Source: Cryptomeria japonica | Taxonomy: Eukaryota; Streptophyta; Pinopsida; Cupressales; Cupressaceae | Assembly: GCF_030272615.1 (NCBI RefSeq) | Contig: NC_081415.1 | Location: 421,874,757-421,938,756 of the forward strand | Direction: 5' to 3' | Length of the DNA stretch: 64,000 nt | Shown: in pieces, positions 1 to 12,382 of the stretch | How the letters are laid out: every line of letters begins with the position of its first letter | How positions within the stretch are numbered: position 1 is the stretch's first letter | Notes under the pieces: model-generated | The model's database searches: none | The model's input: the letters and a program-made list of their open reading frames with translations, nothing else | What the model was told of the DNA's origin: nothing | Made by a program: the position numbers and the translations under genes

Positions 1-170
1 CCATTTCTTCAATGAAGTTTACAAGTCTTTTGCAACAATCTTTTGCCTTCTCTTTCTACTCTACTCTAAAATGCTATCTACTAATTGACTATCTCTCTTT
101 TGCTAATTCCTAACTATTAACTAATCTCTGACTATTAACTATTAACCTTTACAAATGAGGAGCCAAGGCT

Positions 171-177
171 TTATATA
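171..177 (-). promoter_or_regulatory. TATA box of LTR family A, copy 1
   Basis: The minus strand reads CTCTATATAAAGCC, a good plant TATA box. It is followed by a CATTTGTAAAGG stretch that is also found after the TATA of LTR family B (8995). The same box recurs in copies 2 and 3. Promoter activity is inferred. Confidence 0.5.
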
Positions 178-867
178 GAGAACCCTTTACAAACAGACGA
201 CTTTGATTGACTTAGAATCAATGGCTAGGATTACAAGATAGAAACCCTAATTAGGGTTTGTTACAACAAACTTCCTTAGCCTATGAGAAAATTACATTCC
301 AGGAGTGAGGACCAATAGGAAGTGGGGGTCGGTACACTGAAGTTTGTGCCGCCTTCGATGAGTTAGGTACATTGAATCTGGACATGCTGAAGTGGATCAA
401 TCCGATTGGAGGAAAAGTGACTGAGATGCTACCCTGTCTGACGTTTGTATCTTGGTTGATCTCTTTTCTGTCTTTTGACGTGATGAATGATGTACCTCCT
501 TGATTCCCATATGCTTGATGGAGCTTCCTCATTGTCAAGTGTTCTTTCTCTGGTAGCATACCTCGCCTTGAAGTCTCATTCTTCTCTGTCATCATGTGGT
601 TTCTTCATGTGGTAGAATGAGGTCTTGAGGCTAGCTTGCAACTCCTCGAACACTTGAAGTCTTCCAACACTTCAAAACACCTTGAGTCCTCCTTTATGCA
701 TCTAGAACGTCTTTGATGGTGATGGGCTTAGAATAGGTCGTCTTTGTCTTGGCCTGATTTTCTCCATCTGCAAAACAAACCAAAAGGTGATTAAGGACAC
801 ATAATAAATTCATTCCAACATAGCATGTTCTACCTTAAAACATCAACAAGAAGACGTCAAAATGAAG

Positions 868-2291
868 TTCGCTCAAGATCCTCCCCAGGGACAGGCCCTA
901 TAAGAATTTCTCTTTGGACCCTTTGGAAGGGTCAGGAGCGAAATTTGCATTTTAGCTCAAATTTCACCATCTCCTTGCCTTGAACTTCTCTTGACCTTTG
1001 AATTGCTTTCTCTTGAAGATATCATTGATTTGACCCCAAAAAGACCAAAAGAGGATTTCGCTTTGGATCTAGGCCAAGGACAGGAGCTATTTAGAATTTC
1101 GCTCTCGACCCTTTGGAAGGGTCAGGAGCGAAATTCAAGTTTTAGACTTGATCCTTCATTTCCTTCACTTCAATTCATCTTACAAAGTAAAAATACATCA
1201 CTCCACCTTTAACCACGCCATAGGAATCAATGTTTTGGCTTCACAGAAGGAGAAAATAGGTGGTTTGAGGAATTTCGCTCTGGACCCTTTGGAAGGGTCA
1301 GGAGCAAAATTCTTTCTTTGCTTGTTTTCTCTTACTTAGCTCCATTCTTCTCACTTTGTTCTACCTTGACTCTCCCTTTGGATCCTTCTCTCATGCTTGC
1401 AACACTTTGTTTGACCTCAAAATGGCTTGCTAGGAGAAATTCGCTAAAAATCATGGCCAGGGACAGGACCTATTTAGGTTTTCGCTCTGGACCCTTTGGA
1501 AGGGTCAGGAGCGAAATCTTTTTTCTAGCTCAAAATCTTGATCATTGGTGGCCACAAGCCATTCAAATGCATGTCTAAGGGTCTCTCCAAGTTCAATCCA
1601 CCCCAATCCACACTTGGGTTGACACAAAATGGAAGGAAAAGAGAGATTTTGGGAATTTCGCTCTGGACCTAGGCCAAGGATAGGACCTATAGGGAATTTC
1701 GCTCTGGACCCTTTGGAAGGGTCAAGAGCGAAATTCTCCTTTTGGGTTGATTTCTACCACTTTATCGCCTCAAACCTCTTCTCAAAGGCAAATATGCACC
1801 AAAGCCTCCTCAACCATGCCTCAAAAATCCAAAACTTGGCCATATCAAAGAGCAAAATAGAGAAAAGTGAATTTCCTCTAGACCCTTTGGAAGGGTTAGG
1901 AGCGAAATTCTCATTTTAGGCCCATTTTCACCCTTTTCCTCCCTTCTTTGGCTTGGATATAACTTATTAGGCCTCTCTTGATCATCCTCCAGTCCAAGTT
2001 AGCATTCACTTCAAGGTTTTGTGAAGAAAAAAGGGTCTCATGAATTTCGCTCTGGACCCTTTGGAAGGGTCAGGAGCGAAATTCCTCCTTATGCTCAAAT
2101 CCTGACTTCATTTTCATATTTCTTTACTCCAAATAAGTGTTTTGCCCTCAATAATGCCTGGGAATGAGTTAGTTCTAAGTTTGGATCAAAGTAGAATGTC
2201 CTATAGAGGAATTCGCTCTGGACCCTTTGGAAGGGTCAGAAGCGAAATTGAAATTCGCTTTGGACCCTTTGGAAGGGTCAGGAGCGAAATT
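868..2291. repeat. Dispersed hairpin array in LTR A copy 1
   Basis: About 40-bp units of the form TTCGCTCTGGACCCTT, then TGG, then AAGGGTCAGGAGCGAA. Units start near 868, 907, 1057, 1098, 1274, 1439, 1481, 1657, 1698, 1873, 2046, 2212 and 2254. GACCCTT pairs perfectly with AAGGGTC, and the outer TTCGCTC pairs with GAGCGAA across a small bulge. Units are single or paired 39-42 bp apart, with spacers of about 125-135 bp between blocks. The first unit of each pair is usually the more degenerate one. The spacers are far less alike than the hairpins. Confidence 0.9.
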
Positions 2292-2319
2292 TGACATTTT
2301 GGTCTCTTCGTCAGGATTC

Positions 2320-2398
2320 ATATATGGAATATAACATTTAAGTATAAGTGACATTTCCTTATATCTTTCTTCTTTCTTATACTTTATATTCCATATAT
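2320..2398. repeat. 15-bp perfect inverted repeat, LTR A copy 1
   Basis: ATATATGGAATATAA at 2320-2334 is the exact reverse complement of 2384-2398, with a 49-base loop. The matching site in copy 3 (17951-17982) is a 10-bp inverted repeat with a 12-base loop, so the loop has been enlarged in copy 1 or shortened in copy 3. Confidence 0.8.
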
Positions 2399-2479
2399 AT
2401 TGTTAGGATGTTTGAGAGTGGTTTCGGACCTCCAGGAGTTATAATGCAAAATCTAGTTTTTGGAGGATTCTTCAATTTT

Positions 2480-2611
2480 CCAGACTTAGTCAAATTTTAG
2501 GATCAGGATGACATTCCAGACAGCGCCAAATTTCAGGAACAGGATGACATTCCAGACTTAGCCAAATTTCAGGACATTTGAAGATCAGGATGACATTCCA
2601 GACCTCATCAC
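2480..2611. repeat. Short tandem repeat at LTR A end, copy 1
   Basis: Imperfect repeats of about 30-38 bp built on ACATTCCAGACTTAGCC followed by AAATTTCAGGATCAGG. The same family lies at the corresponding place in copy 3 (18068-18221). Confidence 0.75.
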
Positions 2612-2919
2612 TCACCAATTTGACCTAACTCAGACCTTCAAAGATGATATTCACTCACCAAGCTTCATTGACCTCTTGAAACTCAAACAAGACACTATTA
2701 GCAACAAGAGCAAAACTAGGCCTAAGGGAGACTTTCAAAGAAACCCTAACCTAGAGCACCTGCTGACTCCCCCTGGCTCAAGTAGAGCCTGCCATCCTAG
2801 TGATCCCCCTGGCGACACTCAAAATACAAAGGCTAATAGACAAAACCCTAAAAACCTAGAAAGCAAAAAATGTAGGGGTTCCCATTTGCAATGGGGGGAT
2901 GTGTGAATACGTCACAACA

Positions 2920-3312
2920 CATTGTTATTGGATTTAACCATCCAACTGTGTAGTCAATGTGACTCCTATTTCTGTGATTGAGCAGTGAGCTCTAGGCGGT
3001 TGGCCTTTCTGCATGTGCATACCCCATTATTGTATTCACTTACTATCTGTAGTAGTATCATCTGATTGTGGGTAAGGTTTGCCACCGTGGTTTTTCCCCT
3101 TACAGGGTTTCCATGTCAAAATCTCTGTGTCATGTGTTGTGGATGTTGTTTTCCTTTCTGTCTCATGCATTAAGTTGTACCAGTATTACTATAACTGTTA
3201 ATCTGTTTTACTGGCATCGAGTTTTAAGTTGGAATAATTTGTTTTGGGTTGTAATTTATTGACAACTGATTCACCCCCCCCCCCTCTCAGTTGTCCTTCC
3301 TGGTTCCTAACA
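2920..3312 (+). mobile_element. Copia-type LTR, 3' part
   Basis: Contains CACCGTGGTTTTTCCCCTTA, then near the end a run of eleven C (3274-3284) in GATTCAC-C(n)-TCTCAG, and ends CCTAACA at 3312. The complement of the Copia-like LTRs at 19849 and 33619 has the same two signatures. No primer-binding site follows 3312, so this is a solo-LTR or 3'-LTR piece cut on its left by LTR A. Confidence 0.6.
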
Positions 3313-5470
3313 GGGCCGACAGTTGAAACTCAAGACATACATAAAGTGTGCTATGTTCTTTGGAGCCATTGATGGTTTAATTATAATTGTGTTGGGAGAC
3401 TCTTATCACATGTGTCTCAATGCTTTGAATGGTACATCCAAAGGAAATGCACGACCATGCAATTGACTATCTCTGCTCATCTACTTGGAGGGAATGTAGT
3501 GAAACTTGGTTGATCTTGTGTCCATCATGGACTGTAGTTTAAACTAGAAGATGTTAAGGAACTTGATGTTGTTGTTGGACATGATTGTTTGTGGAAAGAC
3601 AAAATAGACCCACACATTCATAAAGAACTTAGTAGTTTCCTCCATAGAGATCCCTATTTCTAGGGCATTATATTTGTATTTTTCTTGAACCTGCCAACCA
3701 CGACAAAAACATAATTGTGATAATGCCTATTGTGGGTGGATCCAACTTGTCAATTGATGTCATGTCCCCATCAATAAATGGAATTACAACCAATTAAATA
3801 GGGTAGCAGCCACAAAACTCAGGTGAGCAGGGCCGACCTGAAGCAAAGGGAAAAGGATAACAAAATAAAAATAAAATATAATTGCAAAGTGGTGCAGGAG
3901 CGGAGCACATAGGAAGCTCATGAAGATCAATATCTTTTGCTTTTGTGTTTTTTTCATGTTTCTATGATGTAATAAGGTCATGTGGACCATCTCATAATGT
4001 TTAATCATGATGTAAGGCCTTGATGCCATTTTTGTGCATTCTAACCTAACAAGACCTAGTTGGTCAACTATGGTCAACCGTCATCCAAATGTGGAAATGG
4101 GGTGACACCATTAGAAATCATGTTTTGAGGCATATATGGCATAGGTGTAATGGTTGTAGGGTGTTTTGGAAATTTTTGTGTACCCATGTAAAAGTTGTAA
4201 AAAGTTGCATGAGCAATTTTGCAACTTTTGTTGTCAAGTTGACAACATTTTGTGCTTTTTTGTAAACCAATGGCTATTTGGTTCAAAAGGTGGTTATAGC
4301 TGGTTGGTCAGTTGTATATGGGCCTATATAAGCCTCTTCCAAACCGAGGCAAGGTTGTTGAAGCATTTTTTTGAAGAATTGGCAATACAAACATCTCTGT
4401 TTTCCTTGATTTTGCTGCAAACACGTGTAACAGTCCTTTGATTCTCTTTTGTACGGATTGGTACAGACACAACATGAACTTAGAATGTTAGAGCATTGAG
4501 TTAACTTCCTTCTCCAAGTGATTTGAAGTGTTTTTGTGCAGTTTGGAGGGAGATCCATTCATTTCTTTCCTACCGGGTCAGCAAACCCACTTAAACCTAG
4601 GGTTTTGGACAAATGGGGCTATAACTTGACATTCCCTGATCTAAAAATCAATTCTCTTTGGGGAATGTCAAGTCTACAAGTGTATTATAGGATTTTGGAG
4701 GTTTCAGAGATGGCCATGAAGAATGGAGGAAGAACCAAGCAATTTTAACCTGGCATCCTCATGTGACAAGTTATGTAATTGACTGAGTTTTGTGAACTGG
4801 GCAGAATTGTAAGTGTTTGGACCCCAAATGTTGGTGAATTTGATGGTTTGGAGATTGTTAGAAGGTGTTCCAAGTGGTGGCTTGGTTGTTTGATCAATCT
4901 AAAGGGTAGTTGCTTTGTAAAAGTGACCTAATTGGGGCTCTAGGGCTATTAGGGCAGCATTAGTCCTCATAGGAAGTCCAAGACATCAAGGGTTGAATTT
5001 GTGATATGTTTTTAACCTTGTTGAATGATGTCATTTCATGTAAACAAATTGTGTTCACTCCTTTTGTGATTGGGTGTATTAGGACTGCCTACTGTGGAAG
5101 GGCTACTAGGCTTAATTGATGCCTACGTTGTGGTAAACCTTAGCAAGAAGGTTGTGGTCAAATCTAAACTCATTTGGGGTCTGCAAAGGTTGTTCTAAGA
5201 TTTTTCAAAGGTCTCCTAATCTATGCCCATTGTTCCTCATACTATGTCCAAGTATGACTAATGAGAGTGTGTTGAAGCTTTGGAGGGTTAAGGCTTAGAA
5301 TTGTATGATGAGTTGTCCATCATACCTTGAAGGTTTCCACTGATGTTCAGAGTCTTGTGTAGGGGTCTGAGATTGTTGTGAGTCTGATTTCAAATTGGTC
5401 CTATCAGTTTGGGTTGTGTTCAAGAAGTTGTCTTGTCAAACTCAATCCTTCACAAGGCTCTGCATCACAA
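3313..5470. other. No gene recognised
   Basis: No open frame here resembles a known protein. Short frames near 3784-4558 overlap on both strands and look accidental. A TATATAAG box lies at 4325-4332. A stretch near 3826 (GGGCCGACCTGAAG-like, then A-rich) recurs in altered form near 5471, so old LTR sequence is likely. Confidence 0.5.
4325..4332 (+). promoter_or_regulatory. TATA-like box in probable old LTR
   Basis: TATATAAG in the context GGCCTATATAAGCCTC, a good plant TATA match. No coding sequence follows, so a decayed LTR promoter is the likeliest explanation. Confidence 0.3.
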
Positions 5471-6958
5471 AGGAAATGGGCCAACCTGAAGTAAGGGGAA
5501 TTGTATTTAGCTGACCAGAGATAAGAAAAAATAAAAATAATAATTGATATTTAAATAAGAGCCGACTAGATTGAGATATCAATGATTCATTTAAAGAAGG
5601 CTGACTGGAATTATTAATTGGCCCACCCAGAACACCTAAACAAACAGAAGCTAAGTAATGAAGAGGCAGCAGTTAGTTTGAGATGATACCTCTCTTGGGA
5701 AAAGGGAAGAGTTGTGACTCACTGTCCTCCCTTGAGGACAATATGATGAAGAAATTCATTTAGTGAAAGGGAGGAAGGAAGGAAATCAGATAAGATTGAC
5801 AAAAAGGAGAAGATAACAGATTGAACAAGATCAGATTGGAAACAAAGAAGTCCTGATCTGAAACATAAGTCAGTTCTGTTTATATGGTCTGGGTACATAC
5901 TTGAAAATCAGAAAATAAAAAGGAAATATTATTTTGAGGAATCATGCAATTGAAGGACAGAAATACTCATGCATCGAACAAGATCAAGGATAGAAATCAG
6001 AACAAAAAACATTATATGTAATCTATAATCATCTAAAATGAAACAGCTAGATCAAATCATCTGAAATCATATACAGGAATCTATCCTAATCGTCTTTTTG
6101 GTATGCAACATGATAATGTTCTTATGCATAATTCATCACATATCGATATATGCAATAATATGTATGCAACATGATAATATATTTGTTACATAACCTCTCA
6201 TATATCAGATATAGGCAACGATGTGTGATATCTAGATTCCTATTCCATTGCTGCAATCAACCATGACAAGGTTAGTAAGGGAGTGCAAGGAGGGAGAGCA
6301 GAGACTTAACCTCCTTCTAAGTAGGCCACCCCATGATGGATGCCCAAAGTGCCTGCTACTTGGGGCCACGGGGTGCAAAGTCACTCTCTTGGGCTTAGAT
6401 GAGATGTTCTAGGTGGCCTATTGCGGCTTCCTCTCCAATCTATGTGATAATTGATTGTGGACACACTTATATGTGGGTTAATGAAGCGGCACAAATAGGG
6501 AAGGCAGAAATGGGCTCCCCCACTAAGTATGCCACCCCATGTTGGGTGTCCAAAGTGCCTCCCACTTGGGGCCAAGGGGTGCAAAGTCACACCCTTGGGC
6601 TTAGATGACGGATGTTTTGGGTGCCCTATCGTGTTTCTTCATTCAATCCTCCAACATGGTTGATTACTATATTTAAGTATGTTGCCTATTTATTAAGTTC
6701 AATATAAGTTAATGCCATCAAAAGGGTAATTAATGCAATTTATTAAATATGCAATTTTTTTTATTAAACCCTAACCTTAATAAAATAAATTGATCTTATG
6801 AATTACATTTCCAATATTATCTAACATGATTATAGGAGCTAAACCAGGATTTATATTTCTTAAAGGATTTTGATTGGTAAATTACAACTTTAACTATTTA
6901 TATTTCTTATTTTAATGGAACTTGTGAATTTAGGGCAATCTCAAAAGTGGACTTTACA
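5471..6958 (+). mobile_element. Probable LTR end, start undefined
   Basis: The stretch ends GACTTTACA at 6958, two bases before a primer-binding-like site, which is how a 5' LTR ends. I could not place its left border; 5471 is only where similarity to the 3826 region starts. It includes a tandem duplication (6316-6642) but no coding frame. Confidence 0.35.
6316..6642. repeat. Tandem duplication, about 207-bp period
   Basis: 6316-6433 and 6524-6642 are diverged copies. Both contain GCCACCCCATG, then CAAAGTGCCT, CTTGGGGCCA, GGGGTGCAAAGTCAC and CTTGGGCTTAGATGA. Opposed frames of 69 codons cross it but look accidental. Confidence 0.8.
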
Positions 6959-6960
6959 AT

Positions 6961-6972
6961 TGGTATTAGAGC
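6961..6972 (+). other. Degenerate initiator-Met primer-binding site
   Basis: TGGTATTAGAGC differs at one base from TGGTATCAGAGC, the complement of the 3' end of plant initiator methionine tRNA, and lies two bases after an LTR-like CA end. This marks the start of an LTR element's internal region on the plus strand. Confidence 0.5.
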
Positions 6973-7937
6973 TTTGATCTTATCAGCCTCTAGGGAAAAT
7001 AATGAGCTCGGTTTTGAAATAATATTTCAAACATCATATTCCATAATGATCATATAAAATCATAGTGTTATATGTTTTTCAAAGTGATAGTCACGCCACG
7101 TTTATAACAGCTACTGACATACTTTCTAAGAATCAATTGTAGTTGGTCTCTTGTATTGCAAAGTGACCAGAAAGAGAGCCAAATGATTCATGACCTGGTA
7201 GTATTGCTCCCTATTGAAGGGGTCGGTGATCTATAGGTTGAATAGGGAGTGTATGAAATAATGAAAAGAGAGTAAAGTCTTGTTTACAAATCTGTTGAGA
7301 CAATTGCAGTGGGTGTGCTAAGAAGTATAGGAGGTATTTCCTTATGAATAACCATGAAAACTATGAGACGTGAATACACCTCACAAACCCTATACATACC
7401 AAGGAATGGTGGGCAGTATCAAAATGTAGTGACAACCTTATGGAAGTGCATATGAATAACTTACAATAAGCCTAAGATTCACCATAAATGGCACTGACAA
7501 GACACTAGTAAATCAATATAGGAGGTTATTGAACATATCAATAGTGGCATAGAAACAAGAGTAGTTTGATATACATAATACAAGTTTATGAAAGGTTCGT
7601 TCACAAGATTTTTGTGTTCCTCCAAATTATGTCCAACACAATATTGCTTATCTTTAGGATACTAATCCATCTTTGGGATTCCGCTATTTCCATTTAAACA
7701 AATTAACATCAATTTTTCTGAAATTAAGAATATATTGTCACAATGTAAATCAGTGAAGCCATACTATTAGGAGAAGCCCAAGATGAGTTAATAAGGAGAT
7801 TTGGGTGTTAAGGAGTACATTTAGTAGTTGCTACACCCTTATTTCCTCAAGATCTGGAAACAATTTATCCAACTAGTAAGAACTGATCTCAATAGTAAAA
7901 CTTGAAATATGTCAGCTTGAAATCTCTCCATAGAAAC
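6973..7937 (+). other. Decayed internal region, no gene
   Basis: This should be the internal part of the element primed at 6961. No gag or pol motif can be read in any frame. It continues, after removal of the family-B solo LTR, at 9658. Confidence 0.4.
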
Positions 7938-8105
7938 TGTTGTCATTTTATGACACCTTTGGTCCATCAGTAAGATCCGATCAGAGATACGATCCATGGA
8001 CCAGCGCTGCCCCAGTTGATCAAGGAGAAAAGCAGAAGAATTATGAGGTGAGAAGTGTTGTCTTGCCTGGAGGAAGTTCCTTCTCTTTGCCTTCTCTTCT
8101 TTTCT

Positions 8106-8640
8106 TCTTCGGAACCCCGAGGTTCTGAAGTTCCCTTTGCTTCCTTTCTTTCATATTACCCAGAACCCGGGAACCCTGAGGTTCTGAAGTTCCTTCTCTT
8201 TGCCTTCTCTTCTTTTCTTCTCCGGAACTTCGGAACCCCGAAGTTCCCTCCTCGTCTTCTCCCCTTTCTCAAAACTCTGGAACCCCGAGGTTTTGAAGTT
8301 CCTCCCTTTCCTTCCCCTTCATCTTCAGTTCTCCGAAGTTCCCTTTCTTTGCCTTCTTGGGAACTCCGGAACCCCGAGGTTCCGAAGTCTCTTCCTTGCT
8401 GCCTTTCCCTCTTCCCCGAAACTCCGGAACCCCGAGGTTCCGAAGTTCCTTCCTTAGCCTTTTTTTGTTCCTCGGAGCTCCGGAACCCTGAGGTTCCAAA
8501 GTTCCTTTGCTAGGTCTCCCCTTTTCCTTTTTCTTAGTTTCTCCTTCCCTTTCCCCGGAACTCCGGAAACCCAAGGTTTCGAAGTTCCTTCCTTGTCTTC
8601 CCCACTTCGGGAACCCTAGTTTCCAAAGTCCTCGGACTTC
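8106..8640. repeat. Palindromic minisatellite in LTR B
   Basis: Nine or more units near 8111, 8170, 8232, 8279, 8368, 8426, 8482, 8565 and 8610, most 45-60 bp apart, on the theme CGGAACCCCGAGGTTCCGAAG. CGGAACC pairs with GGTTCCG around a CCGA loop. Between units lie pyrimidine-rich spacers. The long overlapping open frames across it (8055-8513 plus, 8269-8679 minus) are translations of the repeat. Confidence 0.9.
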
Positions 8641-8994
8641 CTCCTGGCTTGCAGCACTTCCGAATGGTGTGATCAACACTTAAAGCTTTAAATGTTCCGA
8701 CGACTTTTGTGACTTGTGTACCTTCTTTTGTGGAGCCACATGGGTGCATTTAATGTTTTTGGCAGGATTTCCATCAAGAGAGGTAAAGGGCCATGCTTGT
8801 TGTGGTAACTTATGTCATGTCTGCATGCTCTGACTTTGGAAGGTCAGTCAATCCACCCTTCTCAGGATTGCATTTTCAGGGTATGGCTAGGTTGCTTGCA
8901 TGTACAGAAGTCAAGTGCATGCACTTCCTTGCACTCCCAGACTGACATTTCTCTACACACACAGGGGTCATGATCACTCTTGTAACCAATTTTC

Positions 8995-9002
8995 TATATA
9001 AA
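8995..9002 (+). promoter_or_regulatory. TATA box of LTR family B
   Basis: TATATAAA in the context TTTCTATATAAAGGC, followed after 17 bases by CATTGTAAAGGG. The same order on the minus strand of LTR A is the main reason to read that family as minus. Confidence 0.5.
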
Positions 9003-9657
9003 GGCTGTTGAGCCTCATTGTAAAGGGTTCTCTCCCTGCTGGCTTGAGCTATTCTATGCTCTTTCACTTCTCTTGTATTTATCTTACATTTTTGCAACTG
9101 TAAGTTTGGCCATTGGCCTTATAATGAATTGAAATCACCATTCTTGCCTTCCTTCAACTTATGTATGTTGTGTATGTTTCCTTACCTTCATCATAGGTGT
9201 ATGTTTTGTGGCTCTTCTCTCATATATGCTGTGTTAATTTATTTCTGAGTGTGACTTGTGGGAAACCTTCTCCCCTCTTGACATTTAACGAATTCTAACC
9301 TCCATACATGTATTGGGGTCACTCATACAACTGAAGTTTGTGCAGCTCCTGGGTATTTCAGTTGATTCTTTGTGTCATTTCGGGTAGGGAGAGGAGCAAT
9401 CTCTTCTTGGTGCATCACCTCCTTTTATTTTAAGCATTTCTCTCTTCCCTTTATCTCTGCAAGTTGTTAGGATAGGCTTGGGAGTAAGTTTTGAAGTGTT
9501 GAGTTGGTTCAACACCTACACCTGGATTGAGAAGGAAGCCGGCCTTTTCCGGAGATTCAACCCCCTTGCGCAAGATCCCACACTTTGGGGTTGTTTCCAT
9601 GTTTCACAAGGTTGCTGAGTTGATAGCTCAGCAAGGGTGCAAGCTTTTGTGATAATA

Positions 9658-10021
9658 GAAACCTTAAGGTTACTCTGACAAATAAAGGGAAAATATCGTC
9701 ATAGAACATTACATGGATGTGTGTCATGCTTCTAATCCTCATCTTAATATATAAACTCTTTCTCTAACATTAAGAGATATATATGATATGCTGCAAACAT
9801 TGGGACAACCTAATCAGTTCTTACATTTATAAGTGATGCGAAATGAGGGTGGGAGAAAATTATGAACCTTGCCAATTTCCAACTCTAGATTATGTTGTTG
9901 TGAGTTTTAGTTTAAATTTGCAACTTAAAGTAATACCAGGGTTACAAAAGATAATTATATCATATGGTTAACAAGATTAAAACTGTCATTGCTTGAGGAC
10001 AAGCAATCTTGGGAAGGGCGG
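9658..10021 (+). other. Internal remnant ending in stem-loop and purine tract
   Basis: No coding frame. At 9988-10007 is a perfect 8-bp inverted repeat (ATTGCTTG, AGGA loop, CAAGCAAT), then GGGAAGGGCGG at 10011-10021, directly against the TGTTGATG start of the next LTR. A GAGGACAA motif followed by a G-rich tract is the usual layout before the 3' LTR of plant Gypsy elements. It therefore looks like a polypurine tract on the plus strand. Confidence 0.45.
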
Positions 10022-12054
10022 TGTTGATGTTTTTTTATGCACTTCATACACAAAATAAAATACCAAGGTATCATATCCTCTCTTGAATAAAATCTCCTCA
10101 AATGCTGAACTAAGTGATCACTTGAGGTGACTTTAAGGTTCCAAATGTCAGGTCTTGATGTGTGGATAAGCTCAATTGCTTGATGTGATATTGCTAGAAT
10201 CACAAGGGGGACTTGCATTGATACTTGAACTCTCGCTTGAATGCAGCTAGAACTTGAGATCTAATTGACTTGAAAAAAAGATAAAAAGGATAAGGGTTTA
10301 GAGAAATCTAATTTATACCTAAGATCAATGATAACACTGGATCCTTCTAGGATGGACACATTCCTTAACCAAGCTTTGCTTCGCCATATTGCCAACTACA
10401 CAAAACGGATGTGATCTTACAAGGAAATGAAAGGCTTTCATATCATGAATCATTCACCCAAATACCCAATACACTGGTGCAACTTGAATAAACATATCCA
10501 CGATTGAGCTTAGCACATTTTAATGTTCAGGCTAACTATGCATTGCAATTGAACATCATCCAACCACAAATAGTATGAAGCAAGGAATTATCAACATCCA
10601 CACATTACTCCATCACAATCAATGAACTTCATCTAAGATGAGGATACAACAAGAAATCATGCAATATGTAGAAGAAACAACACATTCCACCATATCTTCA
10701 ATGAAAAGGAAGTTTATTTACAAGCTTGGCAACAATTTCTACCTTCTCCTCCTACTCTACTCTAATTATCTACTGTCAACTATTCTCTATCAATCAACTA
10801 TTAACCTTTACAAATGAGAGAGTGGAGTCTTATATAGTGCTCTCAATACAATTCAATGACCTGGATCAAATCCAAATCAATGGCCAAGGTTGAAAGATAG
10901 AAACCCTAATTAGGGTTTGTTACACCCATTACATAACATTTAATGCTTGACCAATGATAAAATTACAATAAATAGGACACATGTCCTTCTTTGATGTTGA
11001 CCAATGAATGATGAGGTTAGGTATATCGAGATTTGTGCCTCCACATGTGGTAGTTGTCCTCCTCGTTGGATGAGTGAAGTGCATTGAATCTGGACACCCT
11101 AATTTGGAATGATGGATAGGTGATGACTTCAATGCCACCTCAGCCTACTCCTTGTAACTCATCACAATTATTTGTGATTCGGGCAATATCTCTTGATACT
11201 CAACATTTCCAAGCCTGTGATGTGAATGAGATGATGGTGGAAGATATTCCCAAATTGCATCATCCTCTCTGACCTGATCACTTTTGCATTCTCTTTCTCT
11301 TGTGTGGAAAATCCTTCCTTATGATGTCTAGAACATGTTCTTGCATTGCTCTCTGTCTTGAATCTCCTATCTTAGATTGCCTTCTTATCCTGACAAGTAT
11401 TCTTGGATTTCCGAAGGAAATTCAAGATGGTCATATGTTCCTTCCTTGATGTTGACTGTTGCACTTGCCTTGATGCGCCTTTCCTTGTCTTTTCTCGTGT
11501 CATGAAGTTCCCTCCAAGTTGTAATGTCTTCTCTCCATCATTCCACGTGCTTACTTCCTGCATCAGACCTTGATGTTGCTTGTAGCCAATTACTTCCCTT
11601 CATCACCTACAACAACAAATAAGATAGCATCAAACACAAATAATATAAATAGCATTCACATATTTTCCAAGCTTTCTAATCTGATATGCCTTCCTAATGG
11701 GGGTGAAATGATGTTCTGATTTCTGATCTTATGTCTGATTTTGTTATGCCTTAAGGTCTGATCTGATTTGAATTTCTGATTTTACCCTGATTTGTCTTTG
11801 GCTGTGGATCCTGAGGCGAAGTGGAAGCAAGAGACTTGGGCCGTGGATTTCAGCATGTGAGGGAAGATTTTGGTGATTTCTCCAAGTTACGTTTGCCTTA
11901 ACCACTTATGCTTGCTGACAAAGTCCTGTTTATCTTGATCTTCTTCTTGACCTTGGAGTTGTCATCCACTTCCTTCCAGCCGTGGATTTGGAGGGATGAA
12001 GGAAGTGAAGAGGGAAGGCTGTGGATATTAGGTTGTCAAGGAACAACTTCTACC

Positions 12055-12245
12055 TAGGTTGGGCTTTTGAGGGGGAAGTGGAAGGGGTGCAAGGTAGGTT
12101 GGGCTTTTGGAGGGGAAGTGGAAGTGGTGAAGGATGGTCGGACTTTTGAGGGGTAAGTGGAAGTGAAGAGGGATGGTCGGGCTTTTGAGGGGTAAGTGGA
12201 AGTGAAGAAGGATGGTCGGGCTTTTGAGGGGTAAGTGGAAGTTGA
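12055..12245. repeat. 40-bp tandem repeat, five units
   Basis: Units of GGGCTTTTGAGGGG, then TAAGTGGAAGTGAAG, then GATGGTC at 40-bp steps (12061, 12101, 12140, 12179, 12219). On the minus strand it reads as a Ser/Thr/Pro-rich repeat, which I take to be accidental. Confidence 0.85.
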
Positions 12246-12382
12246 TGACTTCTCCAAATTGTTTATCTCATTAATCACCCTCATTCCTTCATTAACCTTA
12301 GCCATTTGTTTTATCAAGTATCAAGATGTTCTTCACTTTCAAAGTGAAATGAGTTCATTGCCAAGTTAAGGGAAAATCAGTT

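Larger units (their letters stand above)
1..2919 (-). mobile_element. LTR family A, copy 1 (left end outside window)
   Basis: Position 1 onward aligns with the two other family-A LTRs (about 10689 and 15064 onward). The right end CGTCACAACA at 2910-2919 matches the right end of the complete copy at 18373-18382. Read on the minus strand, it starts TGTTGTGACG and holds the hairpin array, then a TATA box, then a short R/U5-like tail. Orientation is not certain: the TATA and tail favour minus, while a purine tract next to copy 2 favours plus. If it is a solo LTR its target duplication would be CATTG (2920-2924), but the other side lies outside the window. Confidence 0.75.
7938..9657 (+). mobile_element. 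LTR family B, solo LTR with target duplication
   Basis: Starts TGTTGTCATTTTATGACACC, similar to the minus-strand start of LTR A. It is bounded by GAAAC at 7933-7937 and again at 9658-9662. The right end reads ATAATA where CA is expected, so one terminal base has probably mutated. In order it holds a palindromic minisatellite (8106-8640), a TATA box (8995), a CATTGTAAAGGG stretch shared with LTR A, and an AATGAATTGAAATCACC stretch typical of the poly(A) region. About 1.72 kb, no internal region, so a solo LTR. Confidence 0.65.

Noticed and set aside
8055-8679. Long overlapping ORFs of 152 and 136 codons, possible repeat protein
   Set aside because: They are translations of the palindromic minisatellite on both strands; no start context or domain supports them.
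12054-12317. Ser/Thr/Pro repeat protein on the minus strand
   Set aside because: It is a reading of the 40-bp tandem repeat inside an LTR.
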